Shown: positions 1 to 10,676 of the stretch, one piece after another
Layout: every line of letters starts with the position of its first letter
Numbering within the stretch: the first letter of the stretch is position 1
Assembly (NCBI RefSeq): GCF_000711695.1
Contig: NW_013546997.1
Coordinates: 109,404 to 173,403 of the forward strand
DNA: 64,000 bases
Source: Tilletiaria anomala UBC 951
Taxonomy: Eukaryota > Basidiomycota > Exobasidiomycetes > Georgefischeriales > Tilletiariaceae
Reading direction: 5' to 3'
Position numbers and translations under genes: made by a program
Notes under the pieces: generated by a model
The model's input: only the letters and a program-made list of their open reading frames with translations
Database searches by the model: none
What the model was told of the DNA's origin: nothing

Positions 1-461
1 CCTGCAGAGGTGGATGGGGTGAGGAAGCGCAAGGAGTGATCGCCCATGTCATCGTTCGCGCCGGCAGCATCAACGCTCGAGACGGATGATGTCGATAGCA
101 GCAGCCCTGCGACTGCTGCTGTCGTTGATGAGCCGTTGGCCGAGCTCAGGGCTGAAGACGAGAGATCTGTAGCTCGGCGAAAGGAGGAGCCGCTCATCTG
201 TTCGTCCTCAGGCACGCTGGCGAGCTCGTGTGCAGCGGCTGCAGCCGCAGCTGCGACTATGGATGGGGCGAGCGCAGTGCCATCCGGCCCTGTCCGTGCT
301 CCATAACCTGTTGCTGCTGCCGTAAGTGGGGATGATGCATTAGTTGCGGCCATGAGCTGCGCGGCGGCCAAGGTAGACGAAGGGCCATGGAAGTCGCCTT
401 TGTCGAGAATCTCCATGGCGTCGGTCGAGCCAGGCATGGCACTGCCGGCGAAGGTGACCAT
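1..461 (-). CDS. Ala/Ser-rich protein of unknown function, 5' part only
   Basis: The reading frame stays open on the minus strand from an ATG at 461 (context CCACCACCATGG, a strong fungal start) to the left edge, giving about 153 residues; the 3' part lies outside the window. The visible sequence begins MVTFAGSAMPGSTDAMEILD and is rich in Ala, Ser, Thr and Asp, with a run of eight alanines and no recognisable domain; it is probably disordered. Just upstream, 504-471 has GTAAGT...TGTAG ends and would be a 34-nt intron in the 5' leader, joining to the exon base just before CCACCACC. Similar disordered N-termini are common on fungal regulators, but no function can be assigned. The alternative is that the plus-strand frame at 46-306 is real; it has no domain and no splice signals. 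Confidence 0.55.
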   Translation of the reverse strand, partial: MVTFAGSAMPGSTDAMEILDKGDFHGPSSTLAAAQLMAATNASSPLTAAATGYGARTGPDGTALAPSIVAAAAAAAAHELASVPEDEQMSGSSFRRATDLSSSALSSANGSSTTAAVAGLLLSTSSVSSVDAAGANDDMGDHSLRFLTPSTSA

Positions 462-635
462 GGTGGTGGGCTACAGGCAGGTATTGATGGGGCCTCGTAC
501 TTACCGACGAGTACCCTTTTCAGCCAGCTCCTGCCTTTCGCGGTGAGCGTGGGTCTGCTGCTGCCGACCTGTCTGCGCCTTGATGCCTTTCTCGAGGGTA
601 CCGAGGTGTCTGTCGGTGTGGAGGCAAATGTGGAT

Positions 636-669
636 ATGTATGAATGAATGAATGTATGTATGTACGCGT
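636..669. repeat. imperfect (GTAT/GAAT)n microsatellite
   Basis: Tetranucleotide repeats of GTAT and GAAT type lie about 175 bp upstream of the start of the leftmost minus-strand gene, probably in its leader or promoter. Read on the gene's sense strand the unit is TACA/TTCA. A similar repeat sits upstream of the Rxt3 gene. Confidence 0.8.
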
Positions 670-699
670 ATCTGGCTGAGCATCGCAAGGAAGCTTGCT

Positions 700-2102
700 A
701 GCTGCCAGCCTGCCCACGCACTCGACTCTCCACCTACGCACGCTCCTCGTCTGAGGTGGCCTAATTCGCTTTCTCTCTGAATGTGTATTTTATGCTGCTG
801 CTGGCCTGCTTCGAGAGAAGAGCCTGGCCTTGCGCCATAACCGGGATGAGAAAGCGGGTGTGAGTCGAGTGGTCTGTATGTGGTGATGTGGTGGGATGGG
901 CGAGAGCGTGCGCTGTGTGCGCTGTGTCCTTGCTGAGTGAGTAGCGCTGACTGTCATGTGTGACTGCGGCTGCGGGCTTCTCGCTCTGTCCCTCACACAT
1001 TAACACTGCACTGCACCCCACAACCACAACCACAGGCAAACATTCAGTTCTTCCAACGCGGCACGCCTTGCACACCTGGAGTGTTACAGGAAAGCTCGCA
1101 ACCAGACCAGTGTCACCAAATGGAAGTGCATTCTTTTTCAATTAACTATTCACAGCATGCGTATGTCCTGCAAGGTTGTGATGAAACAAGGGTAGTTCGA
1201 GTCGAGGGTGGGTGGGATACACACCCTTCGGGCCGCGCGCACTGTACAGCAATGGGGCAGACGGGGCAAGTCGCGTACGCCCATCCTCCGAGTCTCCGGG
1301 TCGGCACCGCTGTGGATCTGTAGCCTGCAGCCTACAGGCGAGATTGGAGTGTATCACCAGCCAATGGTGAACCCAACGCGCTAGAAGAAAGGAGTCTGTG
1401 TCATTAGCCCTTTTTGCTCTAGTTATATGGTACATGGTTTGAAGTCGTGCAGGTAGCACCTTGTGTGGATAAGACAGACCCCCATGGGAACTGAAAAGTG
1501 GATTCAGCGTTCCCCAAGTCGTATGCATTTATTAGATCCCAGCAGTCGCCTCTTCGTTGCATTCACATCGCTCCCCTGGTGATGGCTCCGGCTGCTTGCT
1601 GATAAAGTGGTGGGCTCATACTGTCTGTATGGCGACGGGTGGTGGTTTCTTATCAAATAGAAAGAAGAACGCGCAACCCTACTTTTACCAACAACCCTAC
1701 TGGGATCCACAGGACCCAACTGTGCTCGCGCTGTAGCCATACAAAAGGCTCAGAAAATGAGGAGTCCGTGAGTCTTCTGCTCCGCTCGAGTGTAGCGTTC
1801 TGTGCGATGACGCACATGCTCCTCTCTGCTTTGCACACGGTCGGATCGATTGCCCATATATTGTGGGGACGCGTTGCAAATGGGAAAGGTGTGGGCAGTC
1901 CACACTCTTCAGATGGAGACGACCCGCATGGATGCACTCATGCCTGCAACGTGTATCCGTCGCATCTCGTCCTCCCATCAACCATCCGCATCGTCGTCAC
2001 CGTTAAAGCTCACCTGGTCACGCCGCCCACCTGATCATCCCGTGCCCCGGTAACCGACGGCTATTTACTTCGGACCCAAGGAGGGCACATCGCAGGTCGA
2101 AG
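700..2102. other. intergenic, divergent promoter region
   Basis: About 1.4 kb separates the leftmost minus-strand gene from the flavin monooxygenase gene. Frames of up to 131 codons occur on both strands, but none has a domain, matching splice signals or a convincing composition. Nothing else was recognised; the stretch probably carries the promoters of the two divergent genes. Confidence 0.6.
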
Positions 2103-4267
2103 ATGGACCTCTCCTCGCTCGATGTGAGCCGCCCTAACGTCGGCAGACTTCCTGTGCGCTGAACCCCACCCTTGCGCTGGTTGCCTTTTTTTTCTTGCTC
2201 ACCCCCTCGTTTCCCAACCAGCCCTTGGGGATCGTCTCGAGGATCTACCTCCTTATCCAGGCCATCCTTTCCTGGCTCTTTGCACCTCTGCCTCCCTGTG
2301 AGTTGCACTGAACTCGGAGCCACCGTGAAGACTACCTGCCTTTCGCATATATGCCACAGTCTGACTCTTCGCTCAACCGCCGATGAGGTGACCGCAGCCC
2401 AACATGCCGACCAAAAGCCGCTGGGACACGTCGCCGTCGTCGGCACGGGCATCACCGGCATCTCCACGGCTTCCCATCTGCTCGGCCACGGGTTCGAGGT
2501 GACCATCTTCACTGAGGACGCCGACGAGTCGCACATAGGTGGCATCTGGTCCCGCGTCAACTCGACATCGGGTCTGCAGATCTCGAGCATCATGTACCGC
2601 TTCCACCCAAGCGTCAAGTACTCGACCGGCTACCCAAAGCGCGACGAGATCCTCGCCAATGTGCGCGCTATCTGGGACAAGTACGACCTCCAGCGCCGCA
2701 CGCGCTTTGGCACCACAGTGAAGCAGGTGACGCGCCACGAGCCGAGCTCGACAGACCCCAAGGACGGCGGGCACGCGCGCTGGATCGTCAACGGAGATGA
2801 ATCGGTTGTCTTTGACGGGATCGTCGCTGCGACGGGCACATGCGGCACACCCAAGAAGATGGACATGGAAGGGCAGGAGAACTTCCAGGGCCAGATCGTC
2901 CACTCGTCGCAGTTGGACGACGTCGAGCTGCACGACAAGAAGGTCATCATCATCGGCGGTGGCGCAAGTGGCGTCGAGGCTCTCGAGCTCGCCATCGAGA
3001 AGAACGCTAAGACGGCTACTATCCTCGCGCGCAGCGACAAATGGATCATCCCGCGTACGATGCTCGTCGACCTCGTGTTGAGCTTGCAGCCGCTGGGGCG
3101 CGAGACGTTCCTGAGCATCATCCCCGAGTTCCTTCTGCGCAGGCTGCACTACCGCGACCTGGCGGAGAAGATGTCACCGACGCAGGGCTTCTACACCGGC
3201 ACGCCGATTGTCAACTCGTCCTGCTTCGAGCACATCCGCCGCGGCAGGGCCGACTACATCCGCGGCGACGTCCAGCGCGCGACACAGCGCGGAGTCTCGT
3301 TCAACTTGCGCCCGCGTGGTTCCCGGCCGGGCGACAAAGGCACGCACATCGACATGGACGCTGACGTCATCGTCATTGCGACCGGCTTCAACAAGCCCAC
3401 GCTCGACTTTCTCCCCGCCGACCTATTCCCGGAGGACTACGTGCGCCCGAACATGTACCTCCAAAACTTCCCCGTCAATGACTGCTCTGTCCTGTGCACT
3501 AACGCCACGTTCAAGGACGCCGTAGGTACCGTCGGCAACTGGCACATTGGCATATACGCGCGCATCTTCATGGTCTTCCTCATGGACCCCAACTGCCGGC
3601 CCAAGCCGAAAGACATGCGGCTGTGGGTTGACCTGGTTCGCTTCATCAAGGAGAACGCGCCTGGAGGCGGGTTGGAGTGAGTCAATTTCCAGTGTCTCCC
3701 CCTCCCCACAGTTGCACAGTCGGTGCCGGCACGCTGACGTCGACGCTGCCTCCTCGCCCTCTTCCTCTCCCTCTGTTTTCAACAGATTCTTTACCTACGC
3801 AGAGCTGGTAATTTGCCTACATTCCCAAGGCTGTGATGGCCGAGTGCATGCGCTGACCGATGGCACCCCTTCCTTTCTCGTTCACCCCCTCTGACAGGTG
3901 CTATGGATGGTCACATTCCTCTTCTTTCGTCTTTCCCGTGTGCGCTACGCCTTCTTCGTCATCCTCGGTCTCGGCTTCTGGTCGCGCAACAAGCGTGCTG
4001 CGCAGCAACCAAAATTTCACCTTTCCATCTCCAAGCGTGAGTCATAGCGCATCGCGCCGGCTCGCCCAAGTCGGCGCCGAGACTCTCGCAGCGCCTCTGT
4101 CCGTTCGCTTCTGCAGGAGAATGGGCTTCTGACGTGCTCCACGATCCATGCATGTCCGCGCAGTCATTCCGCACTTTCCCCGAAAAATCAACGTGCTCAA
4201 GGCGCTCGGCGGACCGGCGCGCAGCAACGCGCATGCCCCCAAGACCAACGGCGTCAAGGCTGACTGA
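2103..4267 (+). CDS. flavin-containing monooxygenase-like FAD/NAD(P)-binding protein, membrane-anchored
   Basis: Six exons fit in phase: 2103-2123, 2222-2297, 2398-3676, 3786-3807, 3898-4036 and 4164-4267, giving 546 residues. The protein carries an FAD-binding GxGxxG motif (GTGITG, residues 48-53), an FMO-type FxGxxxHS motif (F195 to H201), an NAD(P)-binding GGGASG (219-224) and the ATGF motif near residue 360. These mark the class B flavin monooxygenase fold, which uses FAD and NADPH to oxygenate soft nucleophiles or carbonyls; the substrate cannot be inferred. Residues 8-25 (exon 2) and about 467-500 (exons 4-5) are hydrophobic, suggesting membrane anchoring at both ends. The in-frame ATG at 2172 was not used because it lies inside the first intron; the ATG at 2103 gives the hydrophobic N-terminus. 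It is convergent with the EXPERA gene. The exact donors of the small exons are the main uncertainty. Confidence 0.82.
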
Positions 4268-4648
4268 GGGCCCCCTTTGCCTATGTAGATATCATCATAG
4301 CCCTGCTCGGACCCTCCAGCGCCAGCAGCAGCTGCGTTCGTGTATTGCTTCGTTTTGTGCGTTTTCCTCTTTGCAATTAGGGCCTGTCTACCGCCTTTCA
4401 AGGCAGGGTGCATACATACGACTTCTCTTCGAACTGCAAGGCCTTCAGGGTATCGAAGCATTCGGCTCACATTTTTGGCGGCTTGCCGGCTGCACATTCG
4501 TTGCGTTCCTCCGCTGCTCTAGCGATGTACATTTAAGAGTATTGGTTCGATCGGATTCGTAGAGGAACAGGTTCCTATTGGGCTTGTGTGCGCTGTGCGC
4601 CGCGCCTCTGCATTGCAGTATACATACCTGGCTGGGCACCACGCTCGC
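4268..4648. terminator. convergent 3' ends, no gene seen
   Basis: About 380 bp lies between the stop codons of the monooxygenase (+) and EXPERA (-) genes. It should hold both 3' UTRs and polyadenylation regions. No coding frame with support was found. Confidence 0.4.
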
Positions 4649-5661
4649 TCAGTGTGACTTTGACTTTCTGGCCGCCGCACCCCTCGCGCCGCCCTGCGTG
4701 ACCTTGCCGGCGATGGTGAGGTTGGCAACGATCTCGCGGCCGAGAAGGTAGGCGATGGTGGTGGGAACGAAGATCCAAGGAGTGTTCGGAATGAACCAGA
4801 GGAAGATGTATGTCTTCCAGTCGTTGTGCCCCGTCTTGCACCACCCTGATGGGCCGCAGAACCAGTCCTGTCATCCAGAAACACGGAGAATATCAGCGCG
4901 GGGAGAAGTCTGAAATGCGGAGAGACGCTGACGGCTTACATTGAACAGATAGAGGACTGTCTTGGAAGCGGTCATGATGACGGCGGTAAACCCGATGACG
5001 GGTGCAATGCATAGTGCCTCGAGGGATTTGTCGACGTACGCGAGGTAGAGGTACAAGAAGTTAAGGATGGTCTCCGCAATGTTCATCACGCTTTGCGCTT
5101 TCGGGAAACCGTCCATTGCGTTCCAGGCCGTTGGGCCATAGATGTCTAGCAATGGCAGACGAGATGAAAGGAAAACGTTTAGTCAATGAGAGCAAGGATC
5201 TAAACCGAAAAGCCCGCATAGCGTGGAGATATTGGAAGCCTCACAGTCGATCGTTCCATACAGCTCGTAGGGTGCCCAGATCCAGTGCAGGTCTCCACCC
5301 TTCATCGAGCGCGGGCGCTGTTATTGCGGATAGTTTAATAAAGTGATTTGATGGAGTCGTGCAGATGAAACAGAACGAGAAAAGATAATTATAGGAAGAG
5401 AGCAGCGTCAGCACATGTATTTTTAGGTATCCACCCTAAGAGTATGCAACGAGGCGCATCGTACCAGGAGAATGTACCCAGTGTCCCAGCATACGATGAG
5501 GGAGGAAATGAGGAACCATACCCCAATGAACTGAACACGCAGAGAAATGAGAGGAGGTCGCGGCCAAGTCGGAGACAAGGCATCAGCATAGGGTCAAAGC
5601 TTCTCCAACAACTTGCTTCCGAAGAGGCACGCACCGTGGATGGCTTGTGGATCGACATCAT
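4649..5661 (-). CDS. EXPERA-domain (emopamil-binding/sterol isomerase-like) membrane protein
   Basis: Five exons joined in phase (5661-5635, 5530-5465, 5317-5245, 5145-4940, 4867-4649) encode 196 residues. The first hydrophobic segment ends in CWDTGYILL and runs directly into RPRSMKGGDLHWIW, then YGPTAWNAMDGFPKAQ and NDWKTYIFLWFIPN. This pattern of four transmembrane helices with conserved Trp, Asp and Asn is that of the EXPERA fold shared by EBP, TM6SF2 and Tmem97/sigma-2 relatives, which isomerise or bind sterols in the ER. Fungal members of this subtype have no proven reaction, so catalysis is not claimed. The N-terminal exons are short and were recovered only from splice signals; the start could be either of two tandem ATGs (5661 or 5658). 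The basic C-terminus (ARKSKSH) may be an ER retention tail. Confidence 0.78.
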
Positions 5662-6449
5662 GGACAGAGATGCTGGGAGTGAAGTGGATGTGTCGACAAG
5701 CGGGTGTATGTACCGTGACCAGTGATTCTTTTGCAATAGGACAGCAAAAGATGGGGCCCACGGTAGCGATGCGATGAGCCTGCAAAACGGACGGTGAAGA
5801 TGTAAGATGTGAACGCGATGGCTGGCTGGCGATGATGTCGTATCTCCTTCGCTTTTGGGTGTGGCGCTGTGCTGCGTGGCAGATGTACATTCCAAGCCCT
5901 ACACCAGTCATCTGCGCAGGCTGCTGATCGGCAGCCTGGAAGTGGGCCCATCAGCGGTCAGCCGGAAGTAACCACAGCCCGAGTGACTGGCCAATCAAAA
6001 TCTGACCGACAGCGCAGCGCCGACACAGTTTTAGTCTGCACCCCGCGGAGAACGCGGAGGGGCCACAGCGAGAGCCAAAATACATTCAATTGCCGGCCAG
6101 TAAATGCGTACAGAAGTGGGCTCAAGTAGGGTTTACACTGGAGCCATCTATCGCAGGAAGCAGGATACGCGAGACGCGGCTGCCTGCAACCCTGTTAGTT
6201 ATACGTCATCTTCCATTTTCCGCTGGGGAGAAGTGTAACGGAAAGGCTCACCGTGCGTGGTAGGCCCAGCTTGGTATGAGCATGTTGGAGCCGTGACTGG
6301 TATCAAGTACAACAGTGCCTGATTCAATGATGCTCACCTAGACTGCGAGCTGAGGGCCCAGTCGTTTGAGCAGCTGCTAACCGAAGCTTTTGTGCTGCCC
6401 TCCCTTGAAACACACGAGGAGTTTACCGTAAAGAGCACACTGCACAACC
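5662..6449. promoter_or_regulatory. shared divergent promoter region
   Basis: About 790 bp separates the EXPERA gene (-) from the HIRIP3-like gene (+). Open frames here have no domain or splice support. The region presumably carries both promoters; no specific element could be assigned. Confidence 0.45.
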
Positions 6450-8041
6450 ATGTCGCGGGAACTCCAAGTGAAACATGCGCTCCGCAGAATCATCGCGGAC
6501 GCAAAGCAGACCGACCCCGAGCTCTCGTGAGTCAATCTTTGCATTGGCGGGGTTGGGGGATACCCCTGGCCGCGTGCCTTTAGAGTATCTGCATGGATTT
6601 AGAGGGGAGAGAGGCTGACGAAGTAATCCCCTGCATGCATCGGGATCTCCTACATGTGCTAAATCGCTACCAACGAAGTACAGCCAGTTCAGCATGCGCA
6701 ATGTCAAAGAGCATCTAGTCCATCGTCTCAATATATCCCAAGACGCTTTGAAAGAAGGGGGCATGAAGGCAATGATTAAAGACTATGTCAACAGGCTGGT
6801 GTCTGAAGTGAGCTACTGACACTAATGCGGACCTGCTTGCCTGAAAGTACTGACAGGTTCTTTGAAAATTTCTACTTTCCAGGAAGAACCGCTGGAGAGC
6901 GCGCCATCAGAATCTTCTTCACCTGCTAAATCTCATAGCTGCGCTATGAATCCGAAGGCGAACCAAAATGATTCAGCGAAATCAGACGCGGAATCCCCTG
7001 CATCGCCCGCCAAATCCACTCCGTGGGGCAAGAGACCGCAACCCTCTGATGCTGCGATGTCATCCCCTTCAACCCCTCAAAGCAGCCGCAATGGCATCAG
7101 CAGAGCGACCAGTGCACGCTCAGCAACTTCCGAGAAAGCCGCGAGCACACCAGGTAGCACGAGCAGTAAGCGCGAATTCATCACGGCTGAAGAAGCCGAA
7201 GCGGAAGGGTACTCGTCACTCTGCGACGACGAGGCGAGCAGTGACAATGGCGCGCAGAGCGGAAGGGCCAGCAAGTCAACCTTGAAGAAGCGGCGCATCT
7301 CCGATGATGATGGTGGCGATGGTGATCAGCCAAGTGTAAAGCCGGCCAGCAATGGCCATGGCAAGGTACCCGCAAAAGAGAAGGCCACGGGGGGTCGTAA
7401 GCATGTTGGCAAGAAGAAGGTAGCGGAGTCTCCGCTCGAGGCTGAGCTGAAGAGGCTCAAGTCGCTCGTCGTTGCGTGCGGCGTGCGCAAGCAGTGGGGC
7501 AAATTTTTTGAAGCGGAGATGTGTGCGGGGGATGATGAGTTGGCCTGGAGGCGGCAGAAAGCCTTGTTGCACAAGCTGCTGGGCGAGCTGGGGATGGTGA
7601 GTGTCAGCGCGTAGCTTGGAACTGCCGCGTGCCACTAATGCCAATTTATCATCGTCGGACAAACGAATTGATGTCTTCCAGAGTGGCCGGCTATCACTGA
7701 AGAAAGCACAGCAGATCAAAGAAGAGCGCGAATTCAAAATGGAGCTCAAGGACATCGGCGTACTCGGCAGTCCTTCGCGCACACGCAGCAGCAAGGCCGT
7801 CCAGGGGCGCGGACGCGGGCGCGAGCGCGGAAGTGCACTGGCAGGAAGCGAGTCGGAAGATAGAGGAAGTGACGACCATGCAGGGGGCAGCGGCGACAAT
7901 GACCATATTCGCAAACGCCAACGACCCGGCGATGGCGATACCGAAAGAGACAGCGACGTTAAAGTTATCGTCAAGAGCAACCGCTTCAAAAATTCTTTGG
8001 CCAGTTTTGCCGCCGAGCTCAACTCTTCCGACACCGACTAA
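6450..8041 (+). CDS. HIRIP3-like histone chaperone with N-terminal DEK-C domain
   Basis: Exons 6450-6526, 6684-6807, 6883-7596 and 7682-8041 join in phase to give 424 residues. Residues 1-66 form a DEK-C-like helical domain (RRIIADAKQ...FSMRNVKEHLVHRL...GMKAMIKDYV), as found in DEK and HIRIP3. A long Ser/Glu/Lys-rich linker with acidic patches follows. The C-terminal region, about residues 251-334 (LKSLVVACGVRKQW, HKLLGELGM, SLKKAQQIKEEREF), matches the conserved HIRIP3 tail near the H2A-H2B-binding CHZ-type motif. In other organisms HIRIP3 binds H2A-H2B and the HIRA complex, so a nuclear role in histone handling is inferred. The tail spans the last intron, which supports that splice. Gene 3' end is 183 bp from the convergent nucleoporin gene. 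An alternative is a generic DEK-C protein, but the C-terminal match argues for HIRIP3. Confidence 0.8.
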
Positions 8042-8224
8042 GGTCATCTATATCCCTGCCAAGCCTTGGAAGCACGCTGGGCACCTGCATTGCACGCATC
8101 CTCACATTTAATGTCATCGCTGACATCGCAACACATTATGTGAGAGCAAAGTAGCAAACTGCATTACATTGCATTTCTCTTCTGTGATGAGCACAGCCCT
8201 CCGTCTCGCCTCTGGCTTTCCACC

Positions 8225-10088
8225 TTACTTGCCTTCGTCCTTATTCTGACTTGCATCGCCGAATTTGATCTGCCCGCCACCAAACCCAAAGCCGCCTGGC
8301 TTGGAGACGTTCGCGAAGGAAAACGGCTTCGGCGCAGTAGTCGCTACTGATGCCCCTTCTGTCTTCTCGTTATTGCTGCTGCCATTTCCTGAGCTCGCAG
8401 CGCTTTGGCCGAACGAGAGGCCCGCGGCAGCCATGCCCGGTTTGCTCGCGGGACCTCCGCCGAAGGAGAACTGCGCAGGCGCATTCGTCCCGCTCGCGGA
8501 TACTGTGCTAGTCGCAGAGCCGAAGGAGAACGCAGTGATCGGTTTCGACGGTGAGGACGTGCTATCGCTGAAGCTTGCTCCCATCGGATTGGAGGAATGA
8601 GACGAAGAGGGGCTGGCAGAAGAGCCAAAGCTGAAGGTGGTGCTTGGCTTGGCGTTGTTAGTGCTGCTGCTTCCGAAGCCGCCGAAGGCGGGAGCTGGCG
8701 CACTGGAAGAGGCTGTGCTCGTGGAGGAGGAGGCAACTGCGGGAGTTGAGGGAGAAGCGCTGTTCGAGCTGCCGAACGAGGTGGTTCCGAATGAAAACGC
8801 TGGCGTCTTGGTTACGCTCCCAAAAGCTCCAGTCGCTGGTGTAGCGGAGCTGGTTGAAGTTGGCGCAGAGGCAGGGGTGCATACAGGCGCAGTCGATGTG
8901 GATGTAGAGGGTTGTTTGGAGCTTGATGCGGAGCTTTTTTCTGGCTGCTTGTTTGCTATACTTGCAGATGCAGTCCCCGCGTCCCCAAATTTGAAGCCAC
9001 CCGACGGAATCTCGAATTTCGGCACATTCGCGGGTGCTTTCACTGCAAGATTCGATGAAGGAGGCGGCACGGACACCGGCTTGTTCGCGAACGTGAAGCT
9101 CGTTCCAGCGGGTACCTTCGGCGGGCCTGCTTTGAGACTGTTTGACGACTGCGACGGCGTGTTGGCTGACGTCGACAAAGGTGTCGATGACGGCTTCGGC
9201 GCTGCCAATTCTGTCGAGGCTGCTTGTGTTGATGGTGCCAGGGATGGATTTGCCGCCAAAGAGCCACTTTCTTTCGGTCCTTTAGATGGGCGCTTCTTCT
9301 CAACTCCTTCGCGATGCTCGACGTATTTCCGCGCCAGCGAGCTCAAGTCTGCAAACGGGTCCTGCTCCATTGCCTTGCCTAGCGCCGTAACAAACGACGC
9401 ATTCACCCCTTTGCATGACTTGAAGTACTGCAGCAATTCCCGATCGACCCCTTGAGTAGACTCTGTGGGTAACGCACGGCTTGGGAGAGTCCCGCCTGCA
9501 ACGGATGAAGGATTTGGAGCCTGCGCCTTGGCGTCACCGTTCGCTGCTGGTTGTGAGAACGAGAACGAAGGTGTCGATGGGCTAGCTTGTGATGCTGCAA
9601 ATGCAGATCCAAAGGAAGACCCAAGGGAAGGCGTCGAAGGCACTGCGGAGGCAGTGTCCCCAGTGACACCAGACGTGCCATTGGTCTTCCCTGGCGTGCC
9701 GAAGCCAGAAAAAGTTGCGAATGGATTCGGTCGGCCCTCTGCGGAAGACGGCGTGAAAAGCGCTGGAGTAGATGAGGCAGCCGGTTGCCCCAAAGAGCAT
9801 CCCGTCGATGGCGCACTGGCAGCAGGCGAAGCACTGAAGGAGAAGGAGGGGGAGGAGAGCGATGGGGCCGAAGTAGTCCCCAGCCCTTTTCGTTTCGGTA
9901 GACCCTTAATACTGTTCGAAGGAACATGTCTCGTGAGCACCTTCGAATATGCCAGGACCCGGAGGATCTAGTATCACGCACACTCTAGGCTGATTTTCGG
10001 CCAGCTGCGACGAGCTCTGTTCTTCGTCGTCGTCGCCATCGTCGTGGAAGCCGTCTTTCGTGATTTGCTTTGCCGCTGTTCGCTTCAT
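8225..10088 (-). CDS. Nup50/Nup2-type FG nucleoporin lacking a Ran-binding domain
   Basis: Exon 1 is 10088-9984 and exon 2 is 9940-8225, split by a 43-nt intron; together they give 606 residues. The N-terminus (MKRTAAKQITKDGF, acidic stretch, then IKGLPKRK) matches the importin-alpha-binding and NLS region of NUP50. A helical patch follows near residues 200-245 (LLQYFKSCKGVNASFVTALGKAMEQDPFADL). The rest is Ser/Ala/Pro-rich with many FG-type repeats (FSFG, FGSS, FGGF). The protein ends FGDASQNKDEGK with a stop, and no Ran-binding domain follows in any frame before the convergent gene. Yeast Nup2 and animal NUP50 normally end in a RanBD. The role is probably cargo release from importin-alpha at the nuclear basket. 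The donor of the short intron (AGA|GTGTGC) is the weakest point. Confidence 0.83.
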
Positions 10089-10217
10089 CTTGGCACGCCT
10101 GAGAGAACAAAAGTCTAGGAAGGGAAGCCCAAGGCTGTCACAGGCCTATTCTCATGTTCAGGTGAGATTAGACAAGAGCCAACTGGCTCGTGGAATGAGG
10201 ACTGGGGTTGTGATGCT

Positions 10218-10490
10218 ATGATCGAGATGGCTGAGCCAGCAGAATTGGGTGGCCGCTTGAAGTATGTGTACAGCGCCAAATTTTTGGATGGGCTCGGGTC
10301 TCTCGCAGCCCACAGGAAAAGTCAGGATGGTGCAAACGGTATGCATGTTTGTTTCTCTTAGTCACAAGCTTCTGATGTAGACGGAGGACTTGACCTGCTC
10401 ACCTTGCTCAATTCCTTTCATCTCCACGCAAGGGTTGGAGCAGGAACGATCAAAGTTCGCGGTCAAGCAGCGGCTGCGTACATCAGATAG
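10218..10490 (+). CDS. possible mini-gene, 76 residues, unknown
   Basis: Two exons, 10218-10338 and 10381-10490, can be joined across a 42-nt interval with GT-AG ends (ACG|GTATGC...GATGTAG). They encode 76 residues starting MIEMAEPAELGGRLKYVYSA and ending AAYIR. It has no recognised domain, signal peptide or membrane span. It lies between the nucleoporin start (transcribed leftward) and AP-3 sigma, so it may instead be leader sequence of AP-3 sigma. Each exon alone is short enough to be chance; the intact frame across a plausible intron is the only support. Confidence 0.3.
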
Positions 10491-10676
10491 ACCCTCAGTA
10501 GCCAAGCGCTGACGAAGCCGCCACGGACACTTCCAAGCCGGAAATCTCAGGACTCGGCAGTTTCAGTATCGTTACTGCTCTGCCGACGGGGATGCCATGC
10601 AAGGTCCACTACTCTGTCCAGCCCGGTGACCAGGTCGAACAGGGCTGCCGGGTGTAAGCGAGAAGCTGTCATCAAC

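Noticed and set aside
640-670. Short repeats as a CRISPR or integron-like array
   Set aside because: Simple tetranucleotide repeats without spacers, in a eukaryotic genome.
2172-2397. Upstream part of the long monooxygenase frame as its N-terminus
   Set aside because: It reads through an intron with GT-AG ends and gives a Ser/Pro/Cys-rich sequence; the spliced model starting at 2103 gives a sensible membrane anchor.
4549-4560. GGTTCGATCGG resembling a tRNA B box
   Set aside because: No matching A box, acceptor stem or cloverleaf can be formed around it.
7276-8034. 252-codon minus-strand frame with hydrophobic start over the HIRIP3-like gene
   Set aside because: Antisense shadow; the plus strand shows spliced HIRIP3 motifs across the intron at 7597-7681.
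8637-9455. 272-codon plus-strand frame inside the nucleoporin gene
   Set aside because: It is the antisense of the FG region; its Gly/Ala/Val-rich product mirrors Ser/Pro/Ala codons and has no domain. The minus strand carries the NUP50 N-terminus and FG repeats.
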